Assembly (NCBI RefSeq): GCF_003086895.1
Contig: NZ_CP026004.1
Location: 3,260,731-3,324,730, forward strand
Direction of reading: 5' to 3'
Source: Stenotrophomonas sp. ESTM1D_MKCIP4_1
Lineage (GTDB): Bacteria > Pseudomonadota > Gammaproteobacteria > Xanthomonadales > Xanthomonadaceae
DNA length: 64,000 nt
Shown: positions 27,318 to 35,406 of the stretch, piece after piece
Layout of the letters: every line of letters starts with the position of its first letter
Position numbering within the stretch: the stretch's first letter is position 1
The notes under the pieces: model-generated
Told to the model about the DNA's origin: nothing
The model's input: only the letters and a program-made list of their open reading frames with translations
The model's database searches: none
Program-made: the position numbers and the translations under genes

Positions 27318-29153
27318 ATGAATACCCGCATTCCCCCCGGTACGGGCGCCCTGCCCCTGCCGTCGCGCCGCCTGTTCGTGCAGGGCCTCGCCGCTGGCGG
27401 CGTGGTCGCCGGCGCTGCCGCCCTCGGCGTACCGCAGCGTGCCCTCGCCGCTGCCAGCGCCACCCCACGCCTGGCCGGCGCACCGGCCGTGCTCACCGAT
27501 ACCCGCGTCGAGCTGGCCATCGGCGAGTCGCTGGCCAACTTCACCGGCCGCACCCGCCCGGCCATCACCGTCAACGGCTCGCTGCCCGCGCCCATCCTGC
27601 GCTGGCGCGAGGGCCAGACGGTGGACCTGTTCGTGCGCAACACGCTCGACCGCCACCCCACCTCCATCCACTGGCACGGCATCCTGCTGCCAGCCAACAT
27701 GGACGGCGTGCCCGGCCTCAGCTTCAACGGCATCGGCCCCGGCGAGACCTACCACTACCACTTCCAGTTGAAGCAGTCGGGCACCTACTGGTACCACAGC
27801 CATTCGATGTTCCAGGAGCAGGCCGGCCTGTATGGCGCGCTCATCATCGACCCGGCCGAACCGGCGCCGTACCACCACGACCGCGAGCACGTCATCCTTC
27901 TCTCGGACTGGACCGACATGGATCCGCGCGCGCTGTTCCGGCGCATGAAGAAACTCGCCGAGCACGACAACTACTACAAGCGCACCCTGCCCGACTTCGT
28001 GCGCGACGTGCGCCGCGATGGCTGGTCGGCGGCGATTGCCGACCGTGGCATGTGGGGCCGCATGCGGATGACGCCCACTGACATCTCCGACGTCAACGCG
28101 CACACCTACACCTATCTGATGAACGGCACGGCCCCGGCCGGCAACTGGACCGGGCTGTTCCGCAGCGGTGAAAAGGTGCTGCTGCGCTTCATCAACGGCG
28201 CCTCGATGACCTACTTCGACGTGCGCATTCCCGGCCTGAAGATGACCGTGGTCGCCGCCGACGGCCAGTACATCCATCCGGTCAGCATCGATGAATTCCG
28301 CATCGCCCCGGCCGAGACGTTTGACGTGCTGGTGGAGCCCACCGGCCAGGATGCGTTCACGATCTTCTGCCAGGACATGGGCCGCACCGGCTTCGCCGCC
28401 GGCACCCTCGCCGTGCGCCATGGCCTGCAGGCCCCGGTTCCGCAGCGCGACCCGCGCCCGCTGCTGACGATGTCGGACATGGGCCACGACATGGCCCATC
28501 TCCCAGGTATGTCGGGCCATGACATGGGTGGCCACGGTGGCCACGACATGGCCGCGATGAAGAGCATGGAAGGCGGCTGCGGTGCCAGCATGGGTCACGG
28601 CGCTCACGGCGGCGACACCGCCAGCAAAGCCCCGAAGCACCCCGCCAGCGAGCGCAACAACCCGCTGGTGGACATGCAGAGCTCGGCCACCGACCCGAAG
28701 CTGGATGACCCCGGCATCGGCCTGCGTGACAACGGCCGCCAGGTGCTCACCTACGGCGCCATGCACAGCCTGTTCGAGGACCCCGACGGCCGCGAACCCA
28801 GCCGCGAGATCGAACTGCACCTGACCGGCCACATGGAAAAATTCGCCTGGTCGTTCGATGGCATTCCCTTCGCCAGCGCCGAACCGCTGCGGCTGAACTA
28901 CGGCGAGCGCATGCGCATCGTGCTGGTCAACGACACCATGATGCAGCACCCCATCCACCTGCACGGTGTGTGGAGCGACGTGGAAAACGCACAGGGCGAA
29001 TTCCAGGTGCGCAAGCACACCGTGGACATGCCGCCCGGTACCCGCCGCAGTTACCGCGTCCGCGCCGATGCACTGGGCCGCTGGGCCTACCACTGCCATC
29101 TGCTGTACCACATGGAAGCGGGGATGATGCGCGAAGTGAGGATCGAAGAATGA
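27318..29153 (+). CDS. copA: CopA, multicopper oxidase of copper resistance
   Basis: Periplasmic multicopper oxidase of 611 residues that oxidises or sequesters copper. Twin-arginine signal at the N-terminus (SRRLFVQGLAAGG), so it is exported folded. Copper ligands: IHWHG, YHSHSMFQEQ, HPIHLHG and HCHLLYHMEAGM. A Met/His-rich insertion near residues 390-435 (MSDMGHDMAHLPGMSGHDM) is likely an extra copper-binding site. It overlaps copB by 4 bases (ATGA). Confidence 0.95.
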   Translation: MNTRIPPGTGALPLPSRRLFVQGLAAGGVVAGAAALGVPQRALAAASATPRLAGAPAVLTDTRVELAIGESLANFTGRTRPAITVNGSLPAPILRWREGQTVDLFVRNTLDRHPTSIHWHGILLPANMDGVPGLSFNGIGPGETYHYHFQLKQSGTYWYHSHSMFQEQAGLYGALIIDPAEPAPYHHDREHVILLSDWTDMDPRALFRRMKKLAEHDNYYKRTLPDFVRDVRRDGWSAAIADRGMWGRMRMTPTDISDVNAHTYTYLMNGTAPAGNWTGLFRSGEKVLLRFINGASMTYFDVRIPGLKMTVVAADGQYIHPVSIDEFRIAPAETFDVLVEPTGQDAFTIFCQDMGRTGFAAGTLAVRHGLQAPVPQRDPRPLLTMSDMGHDMAHLPGMSGHDMGGHGGHDMAAMKSMEGGCGASMGHGAHGGDTASKAPKHPASERNNPLVDMQSSATDPKLDDPGIGLRDNGRQVLTYGAMHSLFEDPDGREPSREIELHLTGHMEKFAWSFDGIPFASAEPLRLNYGERMRIVLVNDTMMQHPIHLHGVWSDVENAQGEFQVRKHTVDMPPGTRRSYRVRADALGRWAYHCHLLYHMEAGMMREVRIEE

Positions 29154-30133
29154 GCCGCCTGCTCTCTCAACGCACGATCACAGGCAGCGTGCTGGCCATC
29201 GGCGTCGCCGCGGCCCTGCCCGCCTTCGCACAGTCGCATGGCGACCATGCCGGCCATGACATGGCCGCACCGAAGCCGGTCGATCATTCGCAGATGGACC
29301 ATTCAACGATGGGCCACTCGAAGATGGACCACTCGAGCATGGATCACTCAAGCATGGATCACGGCGCGGTGGATCACTCGCAGATGGATCATGCGGCGAT
29401 GGGCCACGACATGCCCGCCCCCAGCGAACCGCGCGAACCGATCCCGGTTCCGACCGATGCCGACCGCGCTGCCGCATTCCCGCCCATCGACCATGGCGCG
29501 ATGGAGCACGCCCCGGACATCAACAGCCTGCTGCTGGTGGACCGCCTGGAGCAGTGGGACGGAAAGAACGGCGATGGCCAGGCCTGGGAAGCCACCGGCT
29601 GGATCGGCGGCAACATCAACCGCCTCTGGCTGCGCAGCGAGGGCGAGCGCAGTGGCGGCCGCACCGAGTCCTCCTCGCTGGAAGCCCTGTACGGCCGCAG
29701 CGTGTCGCCGTGGTGGGACGTGCTGGTGGGCATGCGCCAGGACTTCCGCCCCGCAGATTCGCGCACCTGGGCCGCCATCGGCATCCAGGGCCTGGCGCCG
29801 TACAAGTTTGAAAGCTCGGCCACGCTCTATCTGGGCTCGGGTGGGCAGGTGCTGGCCAAGGCCGAAGTGGAGTACGAGGTGCTGCTGACCAACCGGCTGA
29901 TCCTGCAGCCGCTGGTGGAAGCCACGCTGGCCGCCAAGGACGAACCCGAACACGGCATCGGCCGCGGCCTGGACAAGGTCGAAACCGGCCTGCGCCTGCG
30001 CTACGAGTTCAGCCGTCGCTTCGCGCCGTACATCGGCATCAGCCACGAGCGCCGTTTTGGTGATGGCGCCGACCATGCCGGTGACCACGCGCGCGACACG
30101 CGCTGGGTGGCCGGTGTGCGCATGTGGTTCTGA
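29150..30133 (+). CDS. copB: CopB, outer-membrane copper resistance protein
   Basis: 327 residues: a signal peptide (SVLAIGVAAALPAFA), then a His/Met repeat zone of MDHS-type units (such as MDHSTMGHSKMDHSSMDHSS) over residues about 30-90, then a C-terminal CopB beta-barrel ending in a terminal aromatic (VAGVRMWF). It should bind copper at the outer membrane. The start at 29150 overlaps the copA stop; a longer frame upstream is antisense to nothing but lies inside copA. Confidence 0.93.
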   Translation: MSRLLSQRTITGSVLAIGVAAALPAFAQSHGDHAGHDMAAPKPVDHSQMDHSTMGHSKMDHSSMDHSSMDHGAVDHSQMDHAAMGHDMPAPSEPREPIPVPTDADRAAAFPPIDHGAMEHAPDINSLLLVDRLEQWDGKNGDGQAWEATGWIGGNINRLWLRSEGERSGGRTESSSLEALYGRSVSPWWDVLVGMRQDFRPADSRTWAAIGIQGLAPYKFESSATLYLGSGGQVLAKAEVEYEVLLTNRLILQPLVEATLAAKDEPEHGIGRGLDKVETGLRLRYEFSRRFAPYIGISHERRFGDGADHAGDHARDTRWVAGVRMWF

Positions 30134-30143
30134 GGCACTGCAT

Positions 30144-30165
30144 GGCCCCGGCACCTGCCGGGGCC
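30144..30165 (+). terminator. Hairpin after copLAB
   Basis: GGCCCCGGC ACCT GCCGGGGCC, a 9-bp perfect stem 10 bases past the copB stop. No T run follows. Confidence 0.5.
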
Positions 30166-30201
30166 CGCTACACTGCGTCGCGTTCCATCCCACACATCGC
30201 C

Positions 30202-30714
30202 ATGTCCCTGCAGATCCGCCGCGCCACCCTGGCCGACGCCGAAGCGCTTTCGGCCATTGCCATTGCCACCTACACCGAAACCTGGGGGGACTCGTACCCA
30301 CCGCAGGAACTGGACGAATTCCTGCAGGCGCACTACGGCAGCACGCCGCAACGCGAGGAACTCACCGACCCACGCAGCGCCGTCTGGCTGCTGCTCGATG
30401 GCGGCGATGTAGTGGGCTATCTGGCCGCCGGTGCCAACACCCTGCCGCATGCCGAAGCACGCGACGGCGACATCGAACTGAAGCGGCTGTATATCCTGGC
30501 CGCCCACCAGAACGGCGGCCATGGCGCACGCCTGATGGACACCTTCATCGCCTGGCTGGACCAGCCACAGCGCCGCACCCTGTGGGTGGGCGTATGGGAA
30601 GAGAACATCGCCGCCCAGCGCTTCTACTCACGCTACGGCTGCGAAAAGGCCGGCGAGTACGACTTCATCGTCGGCAGCACCCGCGACCGCGAGTACATCC
30701 TGCGCCGCACGTAG
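30202..30714 (+). CDS. GNAT-family N-acetyltransferase
   Basis: Cytoplasmic acetyltransferase of 170 residues, substrate unknown. The fold is seen in LQIRRATLADAEAL at the N-terminus, the acetyl-CoA pyrophosphate loop (QNGGHGARLMD) after KRLYILAAH, and the C-terminal NIAAQRFYSRYGCEKAGEYDF motif. The start at 30202 (MSLQIRRA) is chosen over upstream in-frame codons because it begins the GNAT fold directly. A SMAG palindrome interrupted by an IS element follows. Confidence 0.88.
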   Translation: MSLQIRRATLADAEALSAIAIATYTETWGDSYPPQELDEFLQAHYGSTPQREELTDPRSAVWLLLDGGDVVGYLAAGANTLPHAEARDGDIELKRLYILAAHQNGGHGARLMDTFIAWLDQPQRRTLWVGVWEENIAAQRFYSRYGCEKAGEYDFIVGSTRDREYILRRT

Positions 30715-30768
30715 CGCCGCGCAAGCTCTACTGCCCTGATCCGTAGAGTCGAGATCCTATGTTCGCAG

Positions 30769-31731
30769 TCAAGCCTGCTGGAAGCGGGCTTGGCCCACCT
30801 TCAACAGGGCTGGATCGAAATCCTTGCCGCTCTTGAATACACCCCACGCAATCCTGGCCAGCTTTCTGGCCAGAATGTTGAATACGGCTGTGCTTGGGTG
30901 TCCGCGCCCTGATAGATCGTCGTAAAGCGGCTGCCCGCCGCGGCAACGCTTGAGACCCATAGCCGCCATGTACAGCATCTGGCGCAGTACGGGCGCGCCT
31001 TGTTTGGACAGTCGACGCCGCCCCGTTCTGCCGCCGGATTCGTTGGGCCGAGGGTCCAGGCCGGTGCAGGCGATCCATGCGTTGGCGTTGGCCAGCGGCC
31101 AGCGCGTCATGTAGTAGACCAGATGCGCCGCCACGGCCGGACCGATCCCCGGAATGGTCAGCAGACGCTTGTAGAGCGCTTCGTGCTCTCCATCTCGGCA
31201 CAACTGCTGCAGTTGGCTTTCCAGTTCCGACAGCGTGCTGGCCATTGCCTGAAGGATATCTGCCAGTTCGCCTGGGGCGCTCTTGGTGACCTCGAAGGAC
31301 TGTTCCAAACGCGCCCGGGTCTCCACCAGCGTCTGTCGCTTGCGCAGCAGGTCGTGCATCTGCTGCTGCTCGTCGCTGCGTGGCACGTATTCACGCAAGC
31401 GGTCGCTTTCTTTCTTCACGTACCGGGCGATCACCTGGGCATCCATCGCATCGGTCTTGCCGCGTGCGCCGGTCGCCTTGCCGTAGTTCTTGATCCAGCG
31501 AGGATTGATCACGTAGACCACGTGACCGGCTTGAATAGCCATACGCGCCACCAACTCATAGTGCTTGCCGGTCGCTTCCATGCCAATCCGGCATCGCGGC
31601 GGGAGCGTCTTGAGCCATCTGGCGATGCCAGCCTTGGTGTTCGGGATTCTGTCACCTGCCTTGCAGTCGGCCACCGCTGGCACGAGCTCCTTGGAGTCCA
31701 CATCCAGACCAATCACAAGAGAATCGGACAT
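30769..31731 (-). CDS. IS110-family DEDD recombinase (transposase)
   Basis: Full-length recombinase of 320 residues counted from the ATG at 31731, which has GGGAG 8 bases upstream; a GTG six bases earlier is too close to that site. The RuvC-like N-terminal domain holds D10 (GLDVDSKE), E52 (GMEATGKH), and D94/D97 (KTDAMDAQ). A coiled linker leads to the C-terminal Tnp domain with a helix-hairpin-helix (LLTIPGIGPAVAAHLVYY) and the catalytic serine S242 in RRRLSKQGAPVLR. No stop or frameshift is seen, so it is likely active. Confidence 0.95.
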   Translation of the reverse strand: MSDSLVIGLDVDSKELVPAVADCKAGDRIPNTKAGIARWLKTLPPRCRIGMEATGKHYELVARMAIQAGHVVYVINPRWIKNYGKATGARGKTDAMDAQVIARYVKKESDRLREYVPRSDEQQQMHDLLRKRQTLVETRARLEQSFEVTKSAPGELADILQAMASTLSELESQLQQLCRDGEHEALYKRLLTIPGIGPAVAAHLVYYMTRWPLANANAWIACTGLDPRPNESGGRTGRRRLSKQGAPVLRQMLYMAAMGLKRCRGGQPLYDDLSGRGHPSTAVFNILARKLARIAWGVFKSGKDFDPALLKVGQARFQQA

Positions 31732-31737
31732 TTGCAC

Positions 31738-31956
31738 TGCTCCCAGCTATCTTTAAGGGGCTGGGGTGGTACCGCACCGACGTTAGCTTGCCTACATCGA
31801 CGATCCCCTTTTGGGGGCCGTACGATCCTTTATCGACGTTCGTGTGCGGGATGGGGATCGCTCGACTCGTCTGTCGGCTCGATTCCGCAGATGCTTGCTT
31901 GACGGTCCCTCCACCCTGGCTCCTACATACCTCGTAGGAGCCGGGAGGAACATACA
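31738..31956 (-). ncRNA. Predicted IS110 bridge RNA region
   Basis: Non-coding 5' end of the IS110 element, where IS110-group elements encode the RNA that guides recombination. A strong hairpin lies at 31918-31942 (9-bp arms GGCTCCTAC/GTAGGAGCC). Next comes a putative target loop: GGGA/TCCC closing bases, then two guide stretches at 31893-31903 and 31860-31868 on either side of a hairpin (TCTG CGG ... CCG A CAGA). The guides match the two halves of the SMAG target on opposite strands. A second hairpin (CCCC TTTT GGGG, 31806-31817) would top the donor loop. RNA ends are not determined. Confidence 0.7.
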
Positions 31957-31980
31957 AGCTTGCTCGACTGCCGCAGAAGC

Positions 31981-32002
31981 AGTCGAGCAAGCTCGACTCT
32001 AC
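31981..32002 (-). repeat. SMAG-type palindrome (CTAC end)
   Basis: AGTCGAGC AA GCTCGACT CTAC. Together with the interrupted palindrome at 30743/31957 it formed an inverted SMAG pair before the IS110 insertion. Confidence 0.85.
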
Positions 32003-32015
32003 CCGTCATCCACCC

Positions 32016-32318
32016 TTAGAAATCGAACAGCTCCGACAGGAAGCTTTCCTTCTTCTTTTTCTTGTACCCGTGGCCATGCTGCCCACGGTTGTCGTCATAA
32101 CGCTGGCCCAGATGGCGGGTATCCCGGTGCACCACCTGCGGCGCCACCTGCGGCGCGGCCTGCACCGGCGCCTGCACGGCAGCACCGGCCCGCTCGATGA
32201 TCTTGTCCAACTCGCCCCGGTCCAGCCACACGCCGCGGCAGCCCGGGCAGTAGTCGATCTCGATGCCGTGGCGCTCGGCCATCTGCAGGGTCTGGGTCGT
32301 ACACACGGGGCACTGCAT
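32016..32318 (-). CDS. Zinc-ribbon (TFIIB-type) protein
   Basis: Small protein of 100 residues with CPVC and CPGCRGVWLDRGEL, the pattern of the zf-TFIIB family. A Gln/Val/Pro linker and a basic patch (GYKKKKK) before the C-terminal FLSELFDF follow. The start at 32318 has AGGAG at 8 bases; a GTG three codons earlier is a poorer choice. Function unknown; members are cytoplasmic and often stand alone. Confidence 0.85.
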   Translation of the reverse strand: MQCPVCTTQTLQMAERHGIEIDYCPGCRGVWLDRGELDKIIERAGAAVQAPVQAAPQVAPQVVHRDTRHLGQRYDDNRGQHGHGYKKKKKESFLSELFDF

Positions 32319-32465
32319 GGGCGTCACTCCTGTTGGTCAGCCTTCGACTGTACCTGTGCCTCGATGACTGTTCGGCAACATGACCGATGGCACAAGGACT
32401 TACGGCGCGTGCCCGCGCGGTGTCCGCCGCCCACACTGCAGGCTTGTCCCGCAAGGAATGCGCGC

Positions 32466-33222
32466 ATGCCCACGCCCTCCCGCCTGCCCACCGCCGTGCG
32501 CCTGCTGCTGGTGCTGCTCGGCGTCGGCCTCGGCCTGAATCTGCGCGACATCACCGCCGCAGCGGGCCTGCCCATCCCCGCCCTGCCCATTCCCTATGGC
32601 GGCAGCCTGCTCGACAACGCCCTGGCCGTACTGGTGGCGCTGCTGCTGGCTGCCCTGCTGCGCCCGCGCCGCAAGCCTGGGCCTGGGCTGGAACGGCGCC
32701 AGCGGGCCGGCGTGGGTGCTGCTGGCCAGCCTGACCTGCTGGCTCGGCCTTGCGGCGCTGGGCACGCCCAACACCGCACTTACCCCGCTCGATGCCACCA
32801 TGCTGGCCCTGCTGTTCCCGCTGGCCGAGGAAGTGCTGTTCCGTGGCCTGGGCTTCGTGCTCTTGATGAAGATCGTCCGCGGCCCCTGGCCCCTGCTGGC
32901 CCTGCCGCAGGCGCTGCTGTTCGGCATGGTGCACTGGCTGGGCTTCGGCGGTCTGGACGGCGGCGGCACGGCCCTGTTCGTCGGTGCAGTCATCGCGCTG
33001 GGCGGCTTCATCTTCGCCTGGCTCGACCATCTGGATGGCGACACCCTGTGGTGCGGCCTGGCCCTGCACGTGTCGATGAACCTGGCCTGGAACGTATTCA
33101 GCCTGGATGACGCAGCTGCGCTCGGCTGGCAGGCGACCAGCCTGCGCATCGGTACCGCCCTGCTCGCTGTTGTCGTATTGAGCCTGTATGCGCGGCGAAA
33201 GCGTGCTGTAACGCTCCCTTAG
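32466..33222 (+). pseudogene. CAAX-type (Abi) membrane protease, frameshifted
   Basis: Two overlapping frames make one protein. The first starts at 32466 (AAGGA upstream) and covers a signal/membrane segment up to about LLLAALLRPRR. The sense then moves to the next frame near 32670-32690 and continues through LAEEVLFRGLGF (EExxxR), GMVHWLGF and HVSMNLAWN, the metal motifs of the CPBP/Abi family, to a stop at 33222. Loss of two bases in a CG run (GCGCGC to GCGC) would explain the shift. It could be a real mutation or a sequencing error; a start in the second frame alone lacks a ribosome site. Confidence 0.7.
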
Positions 33223-33303
33223 CCACCCCTGCACACCGGTATCACTCATGCGTCAAGCATACTTGCGCGCCTTTTCACCGTTGCTGTCCGGAGTTGTCGC
33301 GTC

Positions 33304-33726
33304 ATGTTGTTGTCCAAGCGCCACGTTGAACCCCGCGTCCTGCTGATCGAGGATGCCGAGGAAACCCGCGAATTGAGCCGGCTGGCGCTGGAAAGCCAGG
33401 CCTGCCAGGTGGTGGGCGTGAGCTCGGCCGAAGCCGCGCTGGGCCTGCTGGCAGCCGGCGAGCGCTTCGACCTGCTGTTCACCGACGTCAACCTGGGCCT
33501 GGTCAGCGGCATCGAGGCCGCCAACCGCGCGCGTGGCCTGTACCCGCACCTGCCCATCCTGGTCACCTCCGGCATGGACCAGCACGCCGTGCTGCCGCAG
33601 CTGCGCGATGGCATCCACTTCCTGCCCAAGCCGTACAACATGAGCGAACTGCTCGACGCCATCCGGCTGTGCTTCCGCCATGCCGATGCCGGCGTGCTGA
33701 CCGGACCGGAAGCGCAGGCAGCCTGA
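33304..33726 (+). CDS. Stand-alone response-regulator receiver protein
   Basis: 140 residues made of a single receiver domain. Acidic residues lie at 16-20 (LLIEDAEE), phosphoacceptor D61 is in LLFTDVNLGLVSG, the Thr/Ser switch is S89 (LVTSGMD), and K109 is in FLPKPYN. No output domain. No kinase gene is adjacent, so its partner is unknown. Similar lone receivers are linked to hybrid kinases. Confidence 0.85.
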   Translation: MLLSKRHVEPRVLLIEDAEETRELSRLALESQACQVVGVSSAEAALGLLAAGERFDLLFTDVNLGLVSGIEAANRARGLYPHLPILVTSGMDQHAVLPQLRDGIHFLPKPYNMSELLDAIRLCFRHADAGVLTGPEAQAA

Positions 33727-33745
33727 CGCATCGATCCACCCGACA

Positions 33746-33768
33746 GTAGATCCACGCCATGCGTGGAT
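33746..33768 (+). repeat. SMAG-type GTAG palindrome
   Basis: GTAG ATCCACGC CAT GCGTGGAT, 20 bases after the receiver gene. Confidence 0.85.
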
Positions 33769-33848
33769 GAACTAGGCGTTCCCCTACCAGCCGATGCTCG
33801 CGAACGCGATGGATGAAGCGTTCCTTCAGTCCGTCGTCAGATGCAGGA

Positions 33849-34292
33849 TCACGGTACCCACGCGTCCATCATGTCGTACAACGAGGGGAACAGCACTTCC
33901 ACCTCGTTCTCGTCATGCAGGTAAAGCATGATTTCGCCCTCCGTGGAAATCAGGACAGGATTGCCTGCACCATCATCGGAAATGGCCAGCGCAGTGCGCA
34001 GATGATCCGACACGTCGTCGCCGTAACGCTCACGGAAACGCAGGGTCAGCTCGGTCACGGTACAACGCCCGATCAACGAACCGTTCGCGAACGCGTGGAT
34101 ATCCACGCCACCGAACGAACCGCCGAAGTGCTTGATGAAGGCCACGTACTGCGGCGCAAACACGATACCGAGTGTCTGCTGGGCCGCTTCGATCTCGGCG
34201 TCCGTTGCCGGTTGCCCGCGCAGGCTGGGATGCTCGGCCAGCAGGGATTCCACCCTGGCAACCAGTTCGGCGGGCATCGGCTCCCGCTGCAT
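33849..34292 (-). CDS. SMI1/KNR4 (SUKH)-family protein
   Basis: 147 residues with the SUKH pattern: ATDAEIEAAQQTLGIVFAPQYVAFIKHFGG and, near the end, NPVLISTEGEIMLYLHDENE. In bacteria, SUKH proteins often act as immunity proteins against polymorphic toxins, but many have other roles. The ATG at 34292 overlaps the stop of the esterase gene (TGATG), so translation is coupled. No toxin gene is nearby. Confidence 0.75.
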   Translation of the reverse strand: MQREPMPAELVARVESLLAEHPSLRGQPATDAEIEAAQQTLGIVFAPQYVAFIKHFGGSFGGVDIHAFANGSLIGRCTVTELTLRFRERYGDDVSDHLRTALAISDDGAGNPVLISTEGEIMLYLHDENEVEVLFPSLYDMMDAWVP

Positions 34293-35143
34293 CACGGCGT
34301 GGCCGGCGCAGGCGCGGGGAACAGCGTGCGCAGCGCCTGCAGCGCAGCCGGGTGGTAGATCGTTGCGTGGGTCTCTTCCGGCAACGGCTGGTACTTCACC
34401 AGCGGTGACGGCGAGGCCTGCTGCAGCAGCGTGGCCAGCTGTGCCGTGGTCTGCGCCAGCTCCGGCTGGCCGCTGCTGGCCAGGAACACACGCGGGCCGG
34501 CCTTGGTTACGGCCGACAGCCGCTGCTGCGCCGATGCCAGCAGCGCGCCCTTGTTCCACCACAGGCTGGGGTCCAACGCAATGTAGCTGTTGAACAGCGT
34601 CGGTTCCTGCAACAGCGTTTCCACCACGAACAGGCCGGCCAGCGACTCGCCGATCAGCGCACGCTCGTCGGTCGTCGGGTAGCGCTGGCGTACCTGCGGC
34701 ATCAGCTCATCGCGCAGGAACGCGCGGTAGGCCGCCGAACCCCCGATGCGTGGGGCGATCTTCTGGTCCTGCGGGTCGCTGCTGGGGCCGGTCATGTCGC
34801 GGCGGCGCTCTGTGTTCTCGATGCCCACCAGCAGGAACGGCCGCATGCTGCCGTTGCCACTCAGCACCTGCACCAGCCCGGCCACATGCAGAAAGTCCTC
34901 GCCGATGCCGCCATCCGGCATGTACAGCACCGGCAGCGGTGCCTTCGGGTCCAGATCCCACGGCTGCGGGCGGTACACGTTGATACGGCGCGTTTCGCCC
35001 AGCGCCTTCGATTCAATCGTGAACGTCTCGCCGATCACCAGCGGTGAAGCCGGCGCCGCCTGGATGCGCGGCATCGGTTCGGCCGCCATCAGCGGCGCAG
35101 CGGCAACGGCGGACAACAACAGCGACAGCACGATCAAGCGCAT
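34292..35143 (-). CDS. Secreted esterase (esterase D / IroE-like alpha/beta hydrolase)
   Basis: 283 residues with a signal peptide (MRLIVLSLLLSAVAAAPLMA) for export to the periplasm. The catalytic serine lies in LIGESLAGLFV (GxSxG) and a late His in EETHATIYHP. INVYRPQPWD and PLPVLYMPDGG are typical of the putative esterase family that includes IroE and Fes-like hydrolases. The substrate is unknown. The start at 35143 is preferred; 35155 would add four residues. It shares its upstream region with a divergent microprotein gene. Confidence 0.82.
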   Translation of the reverse strand: MRLIVLSLLLSAVAAAPLMAAEPMPRIQAAPASPLVIGETFTIESKALGETRRINVYRPQPWDLDPKAPLPVLYMPDGGIGEDFLHVAGLVQVLSGNGSMRPFLLVGIENTERRRDMTGPSSDPQDQKIAPRIGGSAAYRAFLRDELMPQVRQRYPTTDERALIGESLAGLFVVETLLQEPTLFNSYIALDPSLWWNKGALLASAQQRLSAVTKAGPRVFLASSGQPELAQTTAQLATLLQQASPSPLVKYQPLPEETHATIYHPAALQALRTLFPAPAPATP

Positions 35144-35282
35144 GGAGCGACCCATCCTGGGAAAGATGCCGAGCATAGCGCCACTGCGGGCATGTTGGCC
35201 CCGGTGCAATGCGTGAACTGCATCGGGCAATGCCTTCAGCCACCGATGCTACCCTGCACCATTCCCTACAAGGAGTTGGAAT

Positions 35283-35387
35283 ATGGGTAGCTTCAGCATC
35301 TGGCATTGGATCATTCTTCTGGCGGTCGTCCTGATCCCGGTCGGCATCGCCGCAGCGATCGCTGCATTCTTTCTCAGGCGGAAGTAG
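35283..35387 (+). CDS. TatA-like single-span microprotein
   Basis: 34-residue frame with AGGAG 8 bases before the ATG. The product starts MGSFSIWHWIILLAVVLIPV, has one membrane helix, and ends in a basic tail (FLRRK). The first nine residues resemble the N-terminus of xanthomonad TatA, but the amphipathic helix and acidic tail of TatA are missing. Its TAG stop is formed by the GTAG head of a SMAG palindrome. Function unknown. Confidence 0.6.
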   Translation: MGSFSIWHWIILLAVVLIPVGIAAAIAAFFLRRK

Positions 35388-35406
35388 ATCCACGCCATGC
35401 GTGGAT
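35384..35406 (+). repeat. SMAG-type GTAG palindrome
   Basis: GTAG ATCCACGC CAT GCGTGGAT, identical in its core to the copy at 33746. The GTAG supplies the stop codon of the microprotein gene. Confidence 0.85.

Larger units (their letters stand above)
30752..31958 (-). mobile_element. IS110-family insertion sequence inside a SMAG palindrome
   Basis: The element body is 30754-31956 (1203 bp), flanked by AG on the plus strand at 30752-30753 and 31957-31958, i.e. core CT in the transposase direction. Outside it, GTAGAGTCGAG on the left and CTTGCTCGACTGC on the right rejoin to a normal SMAG palindrome. There are no long terminal inverted repeats, only a subterminal TATGTTC/GAACATA pair (30758-30764 and 31948-31954). 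The transposase gene ends close to one end, and about 225 non-coding bases precede it. All this is typical of the IS110 subgroup. Confidence 0.92.
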
